From NCBI GenBank assembly GCA_023548195.1, contig JAJHZJ010000496.1:9496070-9560069 (forward strand): 64,000 nt of DNA. Reading direction: 5' to 3'. Shown here in pieces: positions 1 to 8,528 of the stretch. A program made the position numbers and the translations under genes. This stretch comes from Bettongia penicillata ogilbyi. Lineage: Eukaryota > Chordata > Mammalia > Diprotodontia > Potoroidae. Within the stretch, counting starts at the first letter, position 1, and each line of letters starts with the position of its first letter. The notes under the pieces are model-generated. The model worked only from the letters and a program-made list of their open reading frames with translations. It searched no databases and was not told the DNA's origin.

Positions 1-904
1 CTCCTGATTGCCCGAGGGACCACAGGGGAAGAGGACAGAAGGGGAGGAGAAAGATGAGACTAAAGTGAACATTAAGTTTTTGTTGTATAGCATGCTTCCA
101 GAGCTGTAGCATGTGGTGAGAAATCAGCACCCTAAGACATCCTTTGGTACCCAATACCTATTCCCAAGGGACTGCCAAGAATCCATTTTTGGTTCATTCT
201 ATGTTCTCTCCTTGTTTGAGCAGTGATTTTTGTCTAGCTTCTAAGTTACAGGCACACACACTCTCACCCACACACACAGAGCTTGACTATGGTTTATTCT
301 ATAACCTAAAGCAATCTATAAGTTCCCCAATGACCATTTGCTGGATAAATGGTTACTATCTATTCATGATTAATTTTCTGTACTAACTCTTTGTTGGGGA
401 GGAATAAAAGATGACCGAGATAAAGCTAATTGTTGACATTCTGGGTTCCTGTGATATTCAATGTTACCACTCCGTCTACCCAGCAACCAAGGAAAGTGTT
501 TTTTATTCTGAAATCCACATCAAAATTTTATCCCTAGACTGCAAATATCTTATTTACTGTAGTACATTGAATTGTAGCCCATTATCAGTTTTTTGAAGAC
601 AGAGAAGCAAAGAGGTAATGGTCCAATCACAGCTGTCCTCCCACTCACCCCAAAGGCACAACTCTAGCCTCCTCAGATGCGGGGTATGGTATTTCATATC
701 TAACAATAAATTTGGCTTTATGCTCTCTGGCCCCCCATAGTCCAGTGTAACCAGTGTAATTCCAGTCGTAAAAAAAAATAAAAGGAAGGATATCTGATTT
801 TTAAAAGAAAAAAATAATAATATGAAAATAGCACACGTATTATTTGGACAAAATCTTGAATAGAGAACCAGCAAGCTTATAATCCTGCAATATTCAGAAG
901 ATTA
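1..904. other. unassigned non-coding sequence
   Basis: No repeat family, RNA gene or convincing coding frame is recognised. A short CA-rich run lies near 250-285. The small open frames (about 60-106 codons) on both strands show no domain and overlap each other, as expected by chance in AT-rich DNA. Confidence 0.4.
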
Positions 905-1610
905 TAGAATTCAGATTGTAAAGTATCTTTGGGAACATATAATCTAAACCATACTTGTAAAATATTATCTTGGATAGAATAGAATCTATCCAACCAATTC
1001 CTTCAGTCTCTGCTTAAAGACTTTCATTGTTATGTTGGAATGGGGAACCACATCCTTCCGAGGCTGCTATGACACTTTAGGGTCACTCTAATTGTTTAAT
1101 ATCAATCCTAAACTTGCCCCTTATTAGCTTCTATCCATTGGTTCAGGATGCTTTCCCAGGGCTAAGGACTAATTTTTTCCTCCTTTTCCCATATTTCACA
1201 TGGCAACCTTGCAAATACATAAGCAATGGTATGAGGGGCCCTCCCTGAATCTTTCTAGCCAAAACAATCCCAGTTCTTTCAAGAGACCCTTGGAGTCCAT
1301 GAATCTAAGGCCATTTTACCATTCCAGCTGTCCTCTTCCAGTCACTCTCTAGCTTCTCAATATTTCCCCTGCAATGTGGAACCCAGAATTGACCACGATG
1401 CTCCAGATGTGATCCCAGAATAGTATAGAACAGTAAGATTAATATACTGTGGAGACCCAGATGCCATATTGCTCCAAAGATAACCTAATCTTTCGTTGGC
1501 TTTCTTGGCTCCCATAATACATTTATTTATTTAATATTGAGCTTGTGGTGTGCCATGACCCTGACTGAGATCTTCTCTCTAGCCAAACTTTCCCTATCTT
1601 TTTTATTGAA
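905..1610 (-). repeat. CR1/L3-type LINE fragment
   Basis: Read on the minus strand this matches the 3' part of CR1/L3 LINEs as I remember them. Hallmarks on the plus strand are the sites reading AACCCAGAATTGACCACGAT and CTCCAGATGTGATCCCAG near 1380-1415, and the GCTTTCTTGGCTCCCATAAT stretch near 1500. The same family recurs at 2.7, 25.4, 29.6 and 60.1 kb. It is old and has no open frame. Confidence 0.6.
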
Positions 1611-1904
1611 AAAGATGATTTTTTTTGAACCTATATATAAGATTTTTATTTTCATCCTTAAATATGCTCTTTCCTTTTCCTTGATCTTGATTAGCTAGAC
1701 CCACAGCCTTTTTTTAGATGACAACCTCATCTTAGGAAAAAAGATAAAGTGGCCATGATATCTTCATAGGGCAATAAAAATAACGAACGATATGATAATG
1801 GTGGCAACCAGAGTATTCATGGTATATATGATTCTAAGCCAATAAAATACATGGAAAAGTGGAAAAGCAAATCACTATTTTTTTTAAATAAAAGAAATTA
1901 ATAA
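1611..1904. other. unassigned AT-rich sequence
   Basis: Nothing recognised; homopolymer T and A runs and no coding frame. Confidence 0.35.
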
Positions 1905-2035
1905 ATGAATTTGAAAAATGCTAAGCTAATGCTATGTGCCAGGCACTGTACTAAGTCTTTGTGCTAGAGATGCTAATAAGAGCAAGTGAATAGCCCCTAC
2001 TTTCTAAAATGGAAAACAACATATCGAAGAAAACA
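1905..2035 (-). repeat. L2 LINE 3' end
   Basis: The plus strand carries the reverse complement of the L2 tail, with GTGCCAGGCACTGTACTAAG at its centre. This wording marks all minus-oriented L2 pieces in the window. Confidence 0.6.
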
Positions 2036-2094
2036 GTGGCCAGAAAAGTCAGAGGGCTGGTGATTGGGATTATGCAACAGATGATTTGGTTTTA

Positions 2095-2210
2095 TCATTT
2101 TTATTATTCACTATTTATTTATATAAATATATTATATATAAATATATATTATATATTATAAATATATATCTATTATTTATATTTTATATTTATTATTTTT
2201 TTATATTTTT
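2095..2210. repeat. AT-rich low-complexity tract
   Basis: Irregular TATAAA/TATTTA repeats with almost no G or C. The tract abuts the outer end of the left arm of the inverted repeat that starts near 2189. Confidence 0.8.
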
Positions 2211-2248
2211 GGAGAAAAGGGTTTAGTGCAGTTAAACAAATCTACCAA

Positions 2249-2288
<40 letters not shown>

Positions 2289-2462
2289 CCCTATCCTTTT
2301 TCCTTCTTTCTTTCCTTCTTTTCTCCCTTCTTTCCTTCCTTCTTTCCTTCCTTTTCTATCTCTTTCTCTCTCATTCTCTCTCTCTCATTCCTTCCTATAT
2401 ATTTTTTTCTTTTCCCAAAAATATGGGAGCCAATTGGCATTATAGAACAGGAATGGTCCAGT
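2189..2462 (+). repeat. left arm of a 1.4 kb inverted repeat
   Basis: This arm reads, in order, TTTAGTGCAGTTAAACAAA, an (AC)15 run at 2251-2280, a CT-rich run at 2290-2394, then CCCAAAAATATGGGAGCCAA and TTGGCATTATAGAACAGGAA. The reverse complement of 3248-3633 has the same blocks in the same order, with a few substitutions and different simple-repeat lengths. I do not recognise the unit as a named family. Confidence 0.85.
2251..2280. repeat. (AC)15 microsatellite
   Basis: Perfect dinucleotide run inside the left arm of the inverted repeat. The matching place in the right arm (3550-3561) has only about six GT units, so the two copies have changed length independently. Confidence 0.95.
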
Positions 2463-2534
2463 TTATTGTAATTCTCAGAGCTGCAGTTTTTAAGTGAGGG
2501 TAATGGGGTGGTGGCTTCATTGATACAATCAGCT

Positions 2535-2665
2535 CCTATCATTTTACAGATAAGATAATTGGGACAAAGAGACATTCAATGTTTTGTTCAAGGTACCATA
2601 ACTAGTAAATGTCTAAGGCAAGATTTGAATTCAGGTCTACATGACTTCAAGTCACTTAATTATAC
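2535..2665 (-). repeat. MIR-type SINE fragment
   Basis: The core reads as the reverse complement of MIR: a TTTTACAGATAAGATAATTG block, a degraded copy of the usual CCAAGGTCACACAGCTAGTAA wording, then GATTTGAATTCAGGTCT. It lies between the arms of the inverted repeat. Confidence 0.65.
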
Positions 2666-2689
2666 TTGGGGCCAACTTCTTCATTTCCC

Positions 2690-2930
2690 TGACTTTGTTC
2701 TGGAGCATCCTGGTAAGTTCCAGAGTCCACATTACAGGGGAGATATTGAGAAGCTAGCGAGTGACTGGAAGAGGACAGCTGGAATAGTAAAGGGCCCTAG
2801 GTTCATGGACTCTAAGGATATCTTGAAAGAACTGAGATTGTTTTGGCTAGAAAGATTCAGAAAGGGCCTCATAGCATTGTTTATGTATTTGCAGGGTTGC
2901 CATGTGAAATATGGGCAGTAACCTCAGAGT
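2690..2930 (+). repeat. CR1/L3-type LINE fragment
   Basis: Plus-strand CR1 wording is visible from the GAGAAGCTAGCGAGTGACTG block near 2750 through TGAAAGAACTGAGATTGTTT near 2825 to GGGTTGCCATGTGAAATATG near 2895. It covers a different part of the family than the copy at 0.9-1.6 kb. An ancient LINE piece here argues that the region between the arms is ordinary old genomic DNA. Confidence 0.5.
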
Positions 2931-3247
2931 CATAGAGTCTTTATCTCTCCACATCTATCTTATCCCAACTCATCCCCCTAAACAGAATTATGCCAAGTGC
3001 TCTAGGGGTGAACAGTTGACTAAACATTTCTAGTCACGATTCTGGGTGAATGATGCTTGAGTTCAGAGGTGGAGTGGGCATTACCCACAGTTTCAGTCCC
3101 TTGAGGATACATGGAATGAGGCACAGTACATTTGGGAAACCCATATAAGTCAGAATCCTCAAAGAATCTGTTACTCAGTTCTAAAACAGTACCTCTTTTT
3201 TCAGGTTTTGACAACTTATCTTCCCAGAATGGGGAAATGGCTGGAAT

Positions 3248-3336
3248 CCAGGCCATTTCTGTTCTGTAGTGCCAATTGGCTCCCATATTTTTGGGAAAAA
3301 AATACATAGGAAGGAACAAGAGAAAGACAGAGAGAC

Positions 3337-3434
<98 letters not shown>

Positions 3435-3633
3435 GGAAGGAAGCAAAGAAGGAGAAAAGAGAGAAAAGGAAGGAAGGAAAGAAAGAAGGAAAAAAGAGGG
3501 GAGAAAGGAGGGAGGGATGGAAGGAAAGAAAGAAGGAAAAAGGTTAGAAGTGTGTGTGTGTTTGTAAATGGTAGGTTTGTTTAACTGCACTAAACCCTTT
3601 CTCAATATGAAAAAGAAACAAAAAATATAATAA
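3248..3633 (-). repeat. right arm of a 1.4 kb inverted repeat
   Basis: The reverse complement repeats the blocks of the left arm: GTTTAGTGCAGTTAAACAAA at the outer end, then CA, then CT-rich sequence, then CCCAAAAATATGGGAGCCAA at the inner end. This arm is about 110 bp longer, almost entirely because its GA/GGAA tract has expanded. The two arms are separated by about 785 bp. Confidence 0.85.
3340..3545. repeat. (AG)n and GGAA-rich purine tract
   Basis: A long (AG)n run to about 3433 is followed by mixed GGAA/GAAA purine sequence. The open frames that cross it on both strands are repeats of Arg-Glu or Ser-Leu and are not genes. Confidence 0.95.
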
Positions 3634-3984
3634 ACTATAAAGCCTTCTTCCTCCAAGCCCTAATACTGACACAAAAATCTCATTTGTTATCTCTTTTTTT
3701 CTCTCTCTTCTTTCCCATGGTTAAGGGACCAGCTAAACTGTGAGCATCCTGTTTCTTCTCCTTCACTGTTTCCCAGACCAGGTGAAGTAACAGAAGTTGC
3801 ATAATTTTTACTCATATGGATGCTACCGGGCAGGATCTAGGTCCCACCTCTTGGCACGACCATTAAAAGTTAAGATGCAAATGTTTCCATTCTTCAGAGG
3901 TTGTTTCTAGTAGGACATTTGATTGTAATGAGGGTGTGCTTGAACTGCTGTTCTCCTGTGTTAGGATTGTGGGCTCATGAGGAG
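3634..3984. other. unassigned non-coding sequence
   Basis: Nothing recognised beyond a T-rich run near 3690. Confidence 0.35.
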
Positions 3985-4110
3985 CTCTATTGCTGGAAGG
4001 GCCTTCAGAGAGCATCTGACCCAACTTCCTGATATTGCAGATAAGGAAACTGAGACTCAGAGAGGTTCCTTGATTTGCCAGACTCATATAACTGAGTCAG
4101 AGCAAGTAGA
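3985..4110 (-). repeat. MIR-type SINE fragment
   Basis: Reverse-complement MIR core, with GATAAGGAAACTGAGACTCA near 4041 followed by a decayed TTGCCAGACTCATATAACTG block. Confidence 0.65.
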
Positions 4111-4204
4111 CTGAAGGGGCCACTTGACAGATTGAGTCTCACAATTAGGCTGAAATGATAAACTACGCTGGTCAGCATATTAGTCTTTAAGGTTTCTTGT
4201 TGTA

Positions 4205-4375
4205 CTAAATGATAGGTTAGATGGTATAGTGGATAGCGTACCGAACTTGGTGTCAAGAATACCTACATCCAAATTCCGCTTAGCTGTGTGACCCTGAGAA
4301 AGTCACTTAACTTTTCTCTGCTTCAGATTTCCCAGTGGCAAATGTGGATAAAGCATAGCATCTGAAAGTGCTTTG
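4205..4375 (+). repeat. MIR-type SINE
   Basis: Plus-oriented, with a tRNA-like head (ATGGTATAGTGGATAGCGTA, which includes an A-box-like segment) followed by AGCTGTGTGACCCTGAGAAA and GTCACTTAACTTTTCTCTGC. Confidence 0.7.
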
Positions 4376-4545
4376 CAAATTACTATTATATATGCTCACA
4401 ACAACCTGCAGAGTTGGTGCTTTTATTGTAATTATTTTTATCAATGAGGAAGCTTAAACTGAGAAGTTGTTACTTTGTCGTGGTCCCATATCTAGTGAGC
4501 ATGAAAGTAAGTATTTTTATACAGACCTTCCTGATTCCAATTCTA
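4376..4545 (-). repeat. MIR-type SINE fragment
   Basis: It begins with the GCTTTGCAAATTACTATTAT type of tail, then CACAACAACCTGCAGAGTTG and a decayed gaggaa/ctgag core. It abuts the plus-oriented copy, so the two SINEs stand tail to tail. Confidence 0.5.
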
Positions 4546-4594
4546 GCTGCTTGCAATGAAAATAAATTAATAACTGGACCTTTAAAAAATCAAT

Positions 4595-4800
4595 AGGGGT
4601 GGTATAGTGGACAGAGCAGTAGACCAGGATTTCAGAAGCCTTAAATTTGACTTTCACCTCAGATACCTGGTAACTGTGTGACCATAAGGAATCACTTAAG
4701 GTCTCTGGCCCTCAGTTTCTCCATCAGCACAGTGGGGAGATTGACTTCTAAGGTCCCTTCAAGCTGTAATCTATGATCTTGGGTTTTATAAATCTTAAAG
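4595..4800 (+). repeat. MIR-type SINE
   Basis: Near full length: head GGTGGTATAGTGGACAGAGC, core TAACTGTGTGACCATAAGGA, then CCTCAGTTTCTCCATCAGC and the 3' wording AAGGTCCCTTCAAGCTGTAA. Confidence 0.75.
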
Positions 4801-5330
4801 TACTGTACAAATAGCAGTTATCAATACCATCCTATTTGTCTTTATGAAAAAGGTAGTGTCTAGTCTGTATAGAATATATGTCCTACCTCGAGTCAGAAGT
4901 ATGATCCAAAAATTTAGAGTCCATCCTAGTTCTCTGATTTCAGCCCACAGAGTGTTTCAAGATAGGTGGCTAGAGAGCTTGTGCCAATTTTGTTCTTTAA
5001 GACCTAGAAGATCTATGATTTCACCAGTGTGAGTGCTCCCTTCATCAGTACAGGTGGCAACCACTCTGTGCCTTAATGCCCAGAGTTGTTACTCCGATGA
5101 TTAACCTGGTGATGAATTTATCCAGCCTAGGATCTCTGATGGCACATAGCCCATCATGAGGCCCATACCTGAAGTCATTCCAACTTAGGAGCATATACCA
5201 CAGCTTCTCCTCTGTTTATATCTTTCAAAAATACAGGCATCAGGGAAAACATCCCTTATACTTTACCAAATTTTATACAGACTGGGTTTTTCCCATTTCT
5301 TTCCCTGTTGTTTTAATGCATTTCAACCAG
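4801..5330. other. unassigned non-coding sequence
   Basis: No repeat or gene recognised. Confidence 0.35.
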
Positions 5331-5334
5331 TAAA

Positions 5335-5490
5335 GATATAGAAGTGGCATGATATTTGCATATAGAGTCAACCTTAGAGAAATGCCTAAGTTTTGAGTTC
5401 CATCTCTGGCACACATTGCCTGAGTGATCATGGGCAAGTTACTTCACAACCCTCTAAGCTTCCTATCTCCTGGGGATCTTTCTTGGGAAA
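5335..5490 (+). repeat. decayed MIR/THER1-type SINE
   Basis: Contains AGTGGCATGATATTTGCATA in the head and GATCATGGGCAAGTTACTTC in the core. Strongly diverged. Confidence 0.45.
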
Positions 5491-5860
5491 AAGGAATCCT
5501 TTCCTGAGATTTCTACAAACCCATGGAATAATAGGTCCAATCAATCAAAAAAAATAGAAAACCATTTTTAAAAATATCTCTCCTTCTAAGTTTATCTGAT
5601 TAACTTTCAAGAATTTGATGTTATACTCATATGTAAACTTATATGGAAGAATATAATTTGAGACTTAGGGGTCAAGTTCTAAGATCTTCACCCAGGAAGC
5701 ATCAGATTTCACTAGGAGTACTCTTTCCCTGGGACTGGTGACCTTCCAGTTACCCGCAAGTGAACTCTCTCTCAAAGGTACCAGTACTTATCTGAACCCA
5801 GAGTGTTATTATCCACTTGGATAATAACTTCTGTTGCTATGTTTATCATTCTTTAAAAGA
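5491..5860. other. unassigned non-coding sequence
   Basis: Nothing recognised. Confidence 0.35.
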
Positions 5861-5861
5861 G

Positions 5862-6290
5862 TCTGTCAATCAGTTAGCAAGCATGTGTTAAGATCTTACT
5901 ATGTACCAGACAACGTGGTAAGCACTGGGGACTTAAAGCAAGAATAGTGTGTATCCTTAAGAAAGGGAAGCTAGGTGGCACAATAGATAGTGTGCCAGGT
6001 CTGGAGTAAGGAAAACTCATCCTCTTGAGTTCAAATCTGGCCTCAGACATTTACTAGCTGTGTGACTCTGGGTAAGTCACCTAACCCTCTTCGCCTCAGT
6101 TTTCTTATCTATTAAATGAGCTGAAGTAGAAAATGGCAAACTGCTACAGTACCTTTGCTAAGAAAACTCCAAATGGGTTCACAGTGAGTTGCATATGACT
6201 GAAAAATGAGTGAAAAACAGGAACCCTCAAGGAGTTGTGGGAGAGACAACATGTAAATAACTTGGTTAATTCAAGAAACATACAGAATAG
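5862..6290 (-). repeat. L2 LINE 3' end, split by a Mar-1 SINE
   Basis: The left part carries TTACTATGTACCAGACAACG and AAGCACTGGGGACTTAAAGC. The L2 text resumes after the SINE with ACCCTCAAGGAGTTGTGGGA and GAGACAACATGTAAATAACT. The SINE therefore entered after the L2 copy had settled. Confidence 0.65.
5966..6212 (+). mobile_element. Mar-1-type CORE-SINE, near full length
   Basis: The tRNA-derived head GAAGCTAGGTGGCACAATAG is followed by a polymerase III B-box match (GTTCAAATC at 6029-6037), then AGCTGTGTGACTCTGGGTAA, and the Mar-1 body AGAAAATGGCAAACTGCTAC and AAGAAAACTCCAAATGGGTT. It ends in TATGACTGAAAAATGAGTGA. This body distinguishes Mar-1 from MIR throughout the window. Confidence 0.85.
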
Positions 6291-7309
6291 ATGGTAGGAC
6301 CACAACCTATGCACTATATCAACGCATAATTGCATTTTCCTCCCACATTTACTACCCATTGTATTTACTGACTTATTACAGTATACACTATGAATTTCCC
6401 TGGCAAATGAAGGGGACACAGGAGAAAACTGTACTAAGAACACAGCCAAAGGCATGTAAAATTCCAACATGGTAATGAACACTTTTTTATATATAAGAAT
6501 CAGAGCGGAATTTTTCAAAAGGTAAAATCATGGGGCTCTCCAAGCCATCAGGACAGGCAAAAAGAAATCATACTTCATGACCTTTTTAATCTTACTATAA
6601 AAAGAATCTAAAGTAAAAAACAAAACTCATCTAAACTGAATAAAGTAGGATTTCCTTCTTAAATGGTATTACCACAATGATTCAATCATGGGAAAAGCTG
6701 TTAACACGAGTCTGGGGAATTCCTTGTTATTTTGTTCATCTATTCATGAAATGTCACAGCACGCTGTCCTCTCAGATAGGAAGCACTCTCCAAAAAGCAT
6801 TTGCTTTGCTTGAAATATGTCTAACCTCGTCACACCCATGATACTGAATATATCTAATATGAAAGTTGAGTCAGATGTCTGTAGTTTTTTTTTTTTCCTT
6901 TTCTTTTCCTCCAAGGTCACAAGATATTTGAGAGATTTCTTCAGATTTGTAGATTGCCAATAAGACATCTAATCCCTACTGTGTTAGTAAGGTACTGAGA
7001 TATTCCAAACTGTAGGATAGTGTTGTGGGTAGCCACTTCTGTGAGAAGTAGGGGTCAGGAGTGGGTGGTTAAGGCAGTTGAAGATGAGTCATCAACCTAC
7101 AAAATTAATGGACCTGACAGCAAAGCTGGGAAAAGTGTGAAAATATCTAACTTGGTAAATGAGGAGAGGGCTAAAAATCAAATCAAAGGAATGGAACCTG
7201 ATTTTCACTGGAGATGTTTTTAATGGGCTAAATGTGGGGAGTGGAAGGGGAGCAGAAAAGGAGAAGAGGAAAATTAGGAAAAAGACGGGTTTCACTCCCA
7301 GCATTCCTC
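6291..7309. other. unassigned non-coding sequence
   Basis: About 1 kb without a recognised repeat. Open frames are all below 125 codons, lack domains and occur on both strands. Confidence 0.35.
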
Positions 7310-7735
7310 TCTTGATCATATCTAACATTTGTATAGAACTTTAACATTGTAGAAGGCTTTTCTACTCATGACTTTCATATGAGCTCTGTAAAGTAGGGGC
7401 TATTCACAGGGCTATTATTTAGAGCTGAAGGGACCCTGCTGTTTAGCTATTTTGGTCATGTCTGAGTCTGCATGAGGAATTTGGAGTTTTCTTGGCAAAA
7501 ATACTGGAGGGGTTTGCCATTTCCTTCTCCAGTTCATTTTACAGATGAGGAAATAGAGTCAAGTTACTTGCCCAGGGCCACAAGTAAAAGTCTTTGAACT
7601 CAGGTCTTCCTGACTCTAGGCCCAGCACTTTATCCACTGTGCCATCTAGCTGTTCTAAGGAAGGGACCTTAGAGATCATCTATTATTATTCTAATTTTGA
7701 AGATCGGGAAATTGAGGCCCAAAAAGTTTAAGTTG
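7310..7735 (-). repeat. MIR-type SINE, split by a Mar-1 SINE
   Basis: The first part carries a CTAACATTTGTATAGAACTT head and TAGAGCTGAAGGGACCC at about 7424-7435. After the insertion the text restarts with AAGGAAGGGACCTTAGAGAT. The repeated AAGGGACC block on both sides is the likely target-site duplication of the inserted SINE. Confidence 0.6.
7436..7658 (-). mobile_element. Mar-1-type CORE-SINE
   Basis: Reverse-oriented: GGAGTTTTCTTGGCAAAAAT, GGTTTGCCATTTCCTTCTCC, CTTGCCCAGGGCCACAAGTA, then the head as TATCCACTGTGCCATCTAGC. It is inserted in an older MIR. Confidence 0.85.
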
Positions 7736-7744
7736 GACTATACC

Positions 7745-8230
7745 TTTCTCATCGTGGCTCCTTCCAGATCCTTCCTTGACAACCCTTACTAAGCAACCTC
7801 TCTTCTTTTGAGGGTCTCCCTACTCAGCTTTATCATGCAAGTAGCTGTTATCCATAGACCCTCAGGACATTTTTTTTTCCTTCCTCAACAAGTATAATGC
7901 CAGAGCTCACAGTCTTTCTGTCTTTCCCCCATCTTCTGCCCTCACACTAGGGGATGTTAACATTCATGTCAATATTCCCTCTGACTTACCTCCCAGCTCC
8001 TCAGTTTGCTGAATTCCCATAACCTACCCCTCATTATAGAGCTACACACAGAGATGATCACACCTTGCAACTACCTACAAGTGTTCCACTATGTTTTTCA
8101 TGAAACCTGAAATTTATCTACTCAAAATCTTTTTTCTTTCTTCCTGAATTATTTCTCCAAACTTGGTTCTTTTTCCTCATTATAATCTCCTTGTCAGTCA
8201 ACCAAGTTCTGGCATTGGATTTTGATCCAA
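7745..8230 (+). pseudogene. decayed endonuclease region of an L2/CR1-clade LINE
   Basis: From 7950 a plus frame reads roughly G-D-V-N-I-H-V-N-I-P-S-D-L-P. That resembles the GDFN motif block of apurinic-type LINE endonucleases, followed by degraded text with stops. The surrounding pyrimidine-rich wording (CATTCATGTCAATATTCCCT) also matches my memory of such LINE interiors. No intact frame remains. A translated search would settle it. Confidence 0.4.
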
Positions 8231-8296
8231 AATGTTGTGACTTCTGGGAGTCTTGGATCCCTGGGAGTTATATCTTCGTCTTGGACATCCATTATT

Positions 8297-8528
8297 GGCT
8301 ATTGTTCAGTTGTACTTGGCTCTTTGCAATCCCATCTGTCTGGAGTTTTCTTGGCAAAGATACAGGAGTGGCTTTCTATTTCCTTCTCTAGCTCATTTTG
8401 CAGATGAGGAAATGGGAGGCAAACAGGGTGACACAGCAAATAATTGTTTGAAGCTGAATTTGAACTCATGAAAATGAATCTTGTTGATTCCAAGCCCAAT
8501 GCTCTATCCACTACACACCTAGTTGCCC
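8297..8528 (-). mobile_element. Mar-1-type CORE-SINE
   Basis: Reverse-oriented copy: GGAGTTTTCTTGGCAAAGAT, TTTCTATTTCCTTCTCTAGC, a worn CORE segment, then AATGCTCTATCCACTACACA. More diverged than the 7.4 kb copy. Confidence 0.8.

Noticed and set aside
2559..2921. 120-codon plus frame
   Set aside because: It crosses a MIR and a CR1 fragment and shows no protein domain; chance opening in repeats.
2189..3633. Reading the inverted repeat as one DNA transposon with long terminal repeats
   Set aside because: The interior holds older MIR and CR1 pieces and no transposase remnant, and no target duplication was seen at the outer ends.
3216..3656. 146-codon minus frame and overlapping plus frames
   Set aside because: They translate the AG/GGAA array into Ser-Leu or Arg-Glu runs; low-complexity shadows.
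4205..4375. tRNA-like head with polymerase III box matches
   Set aside because: The tRNA-like part continues into a SINE body and lacks a cloverleaf with an anticodon stem; it is a SINE, not a tRNA gene. The same holds for the other SINE heads.
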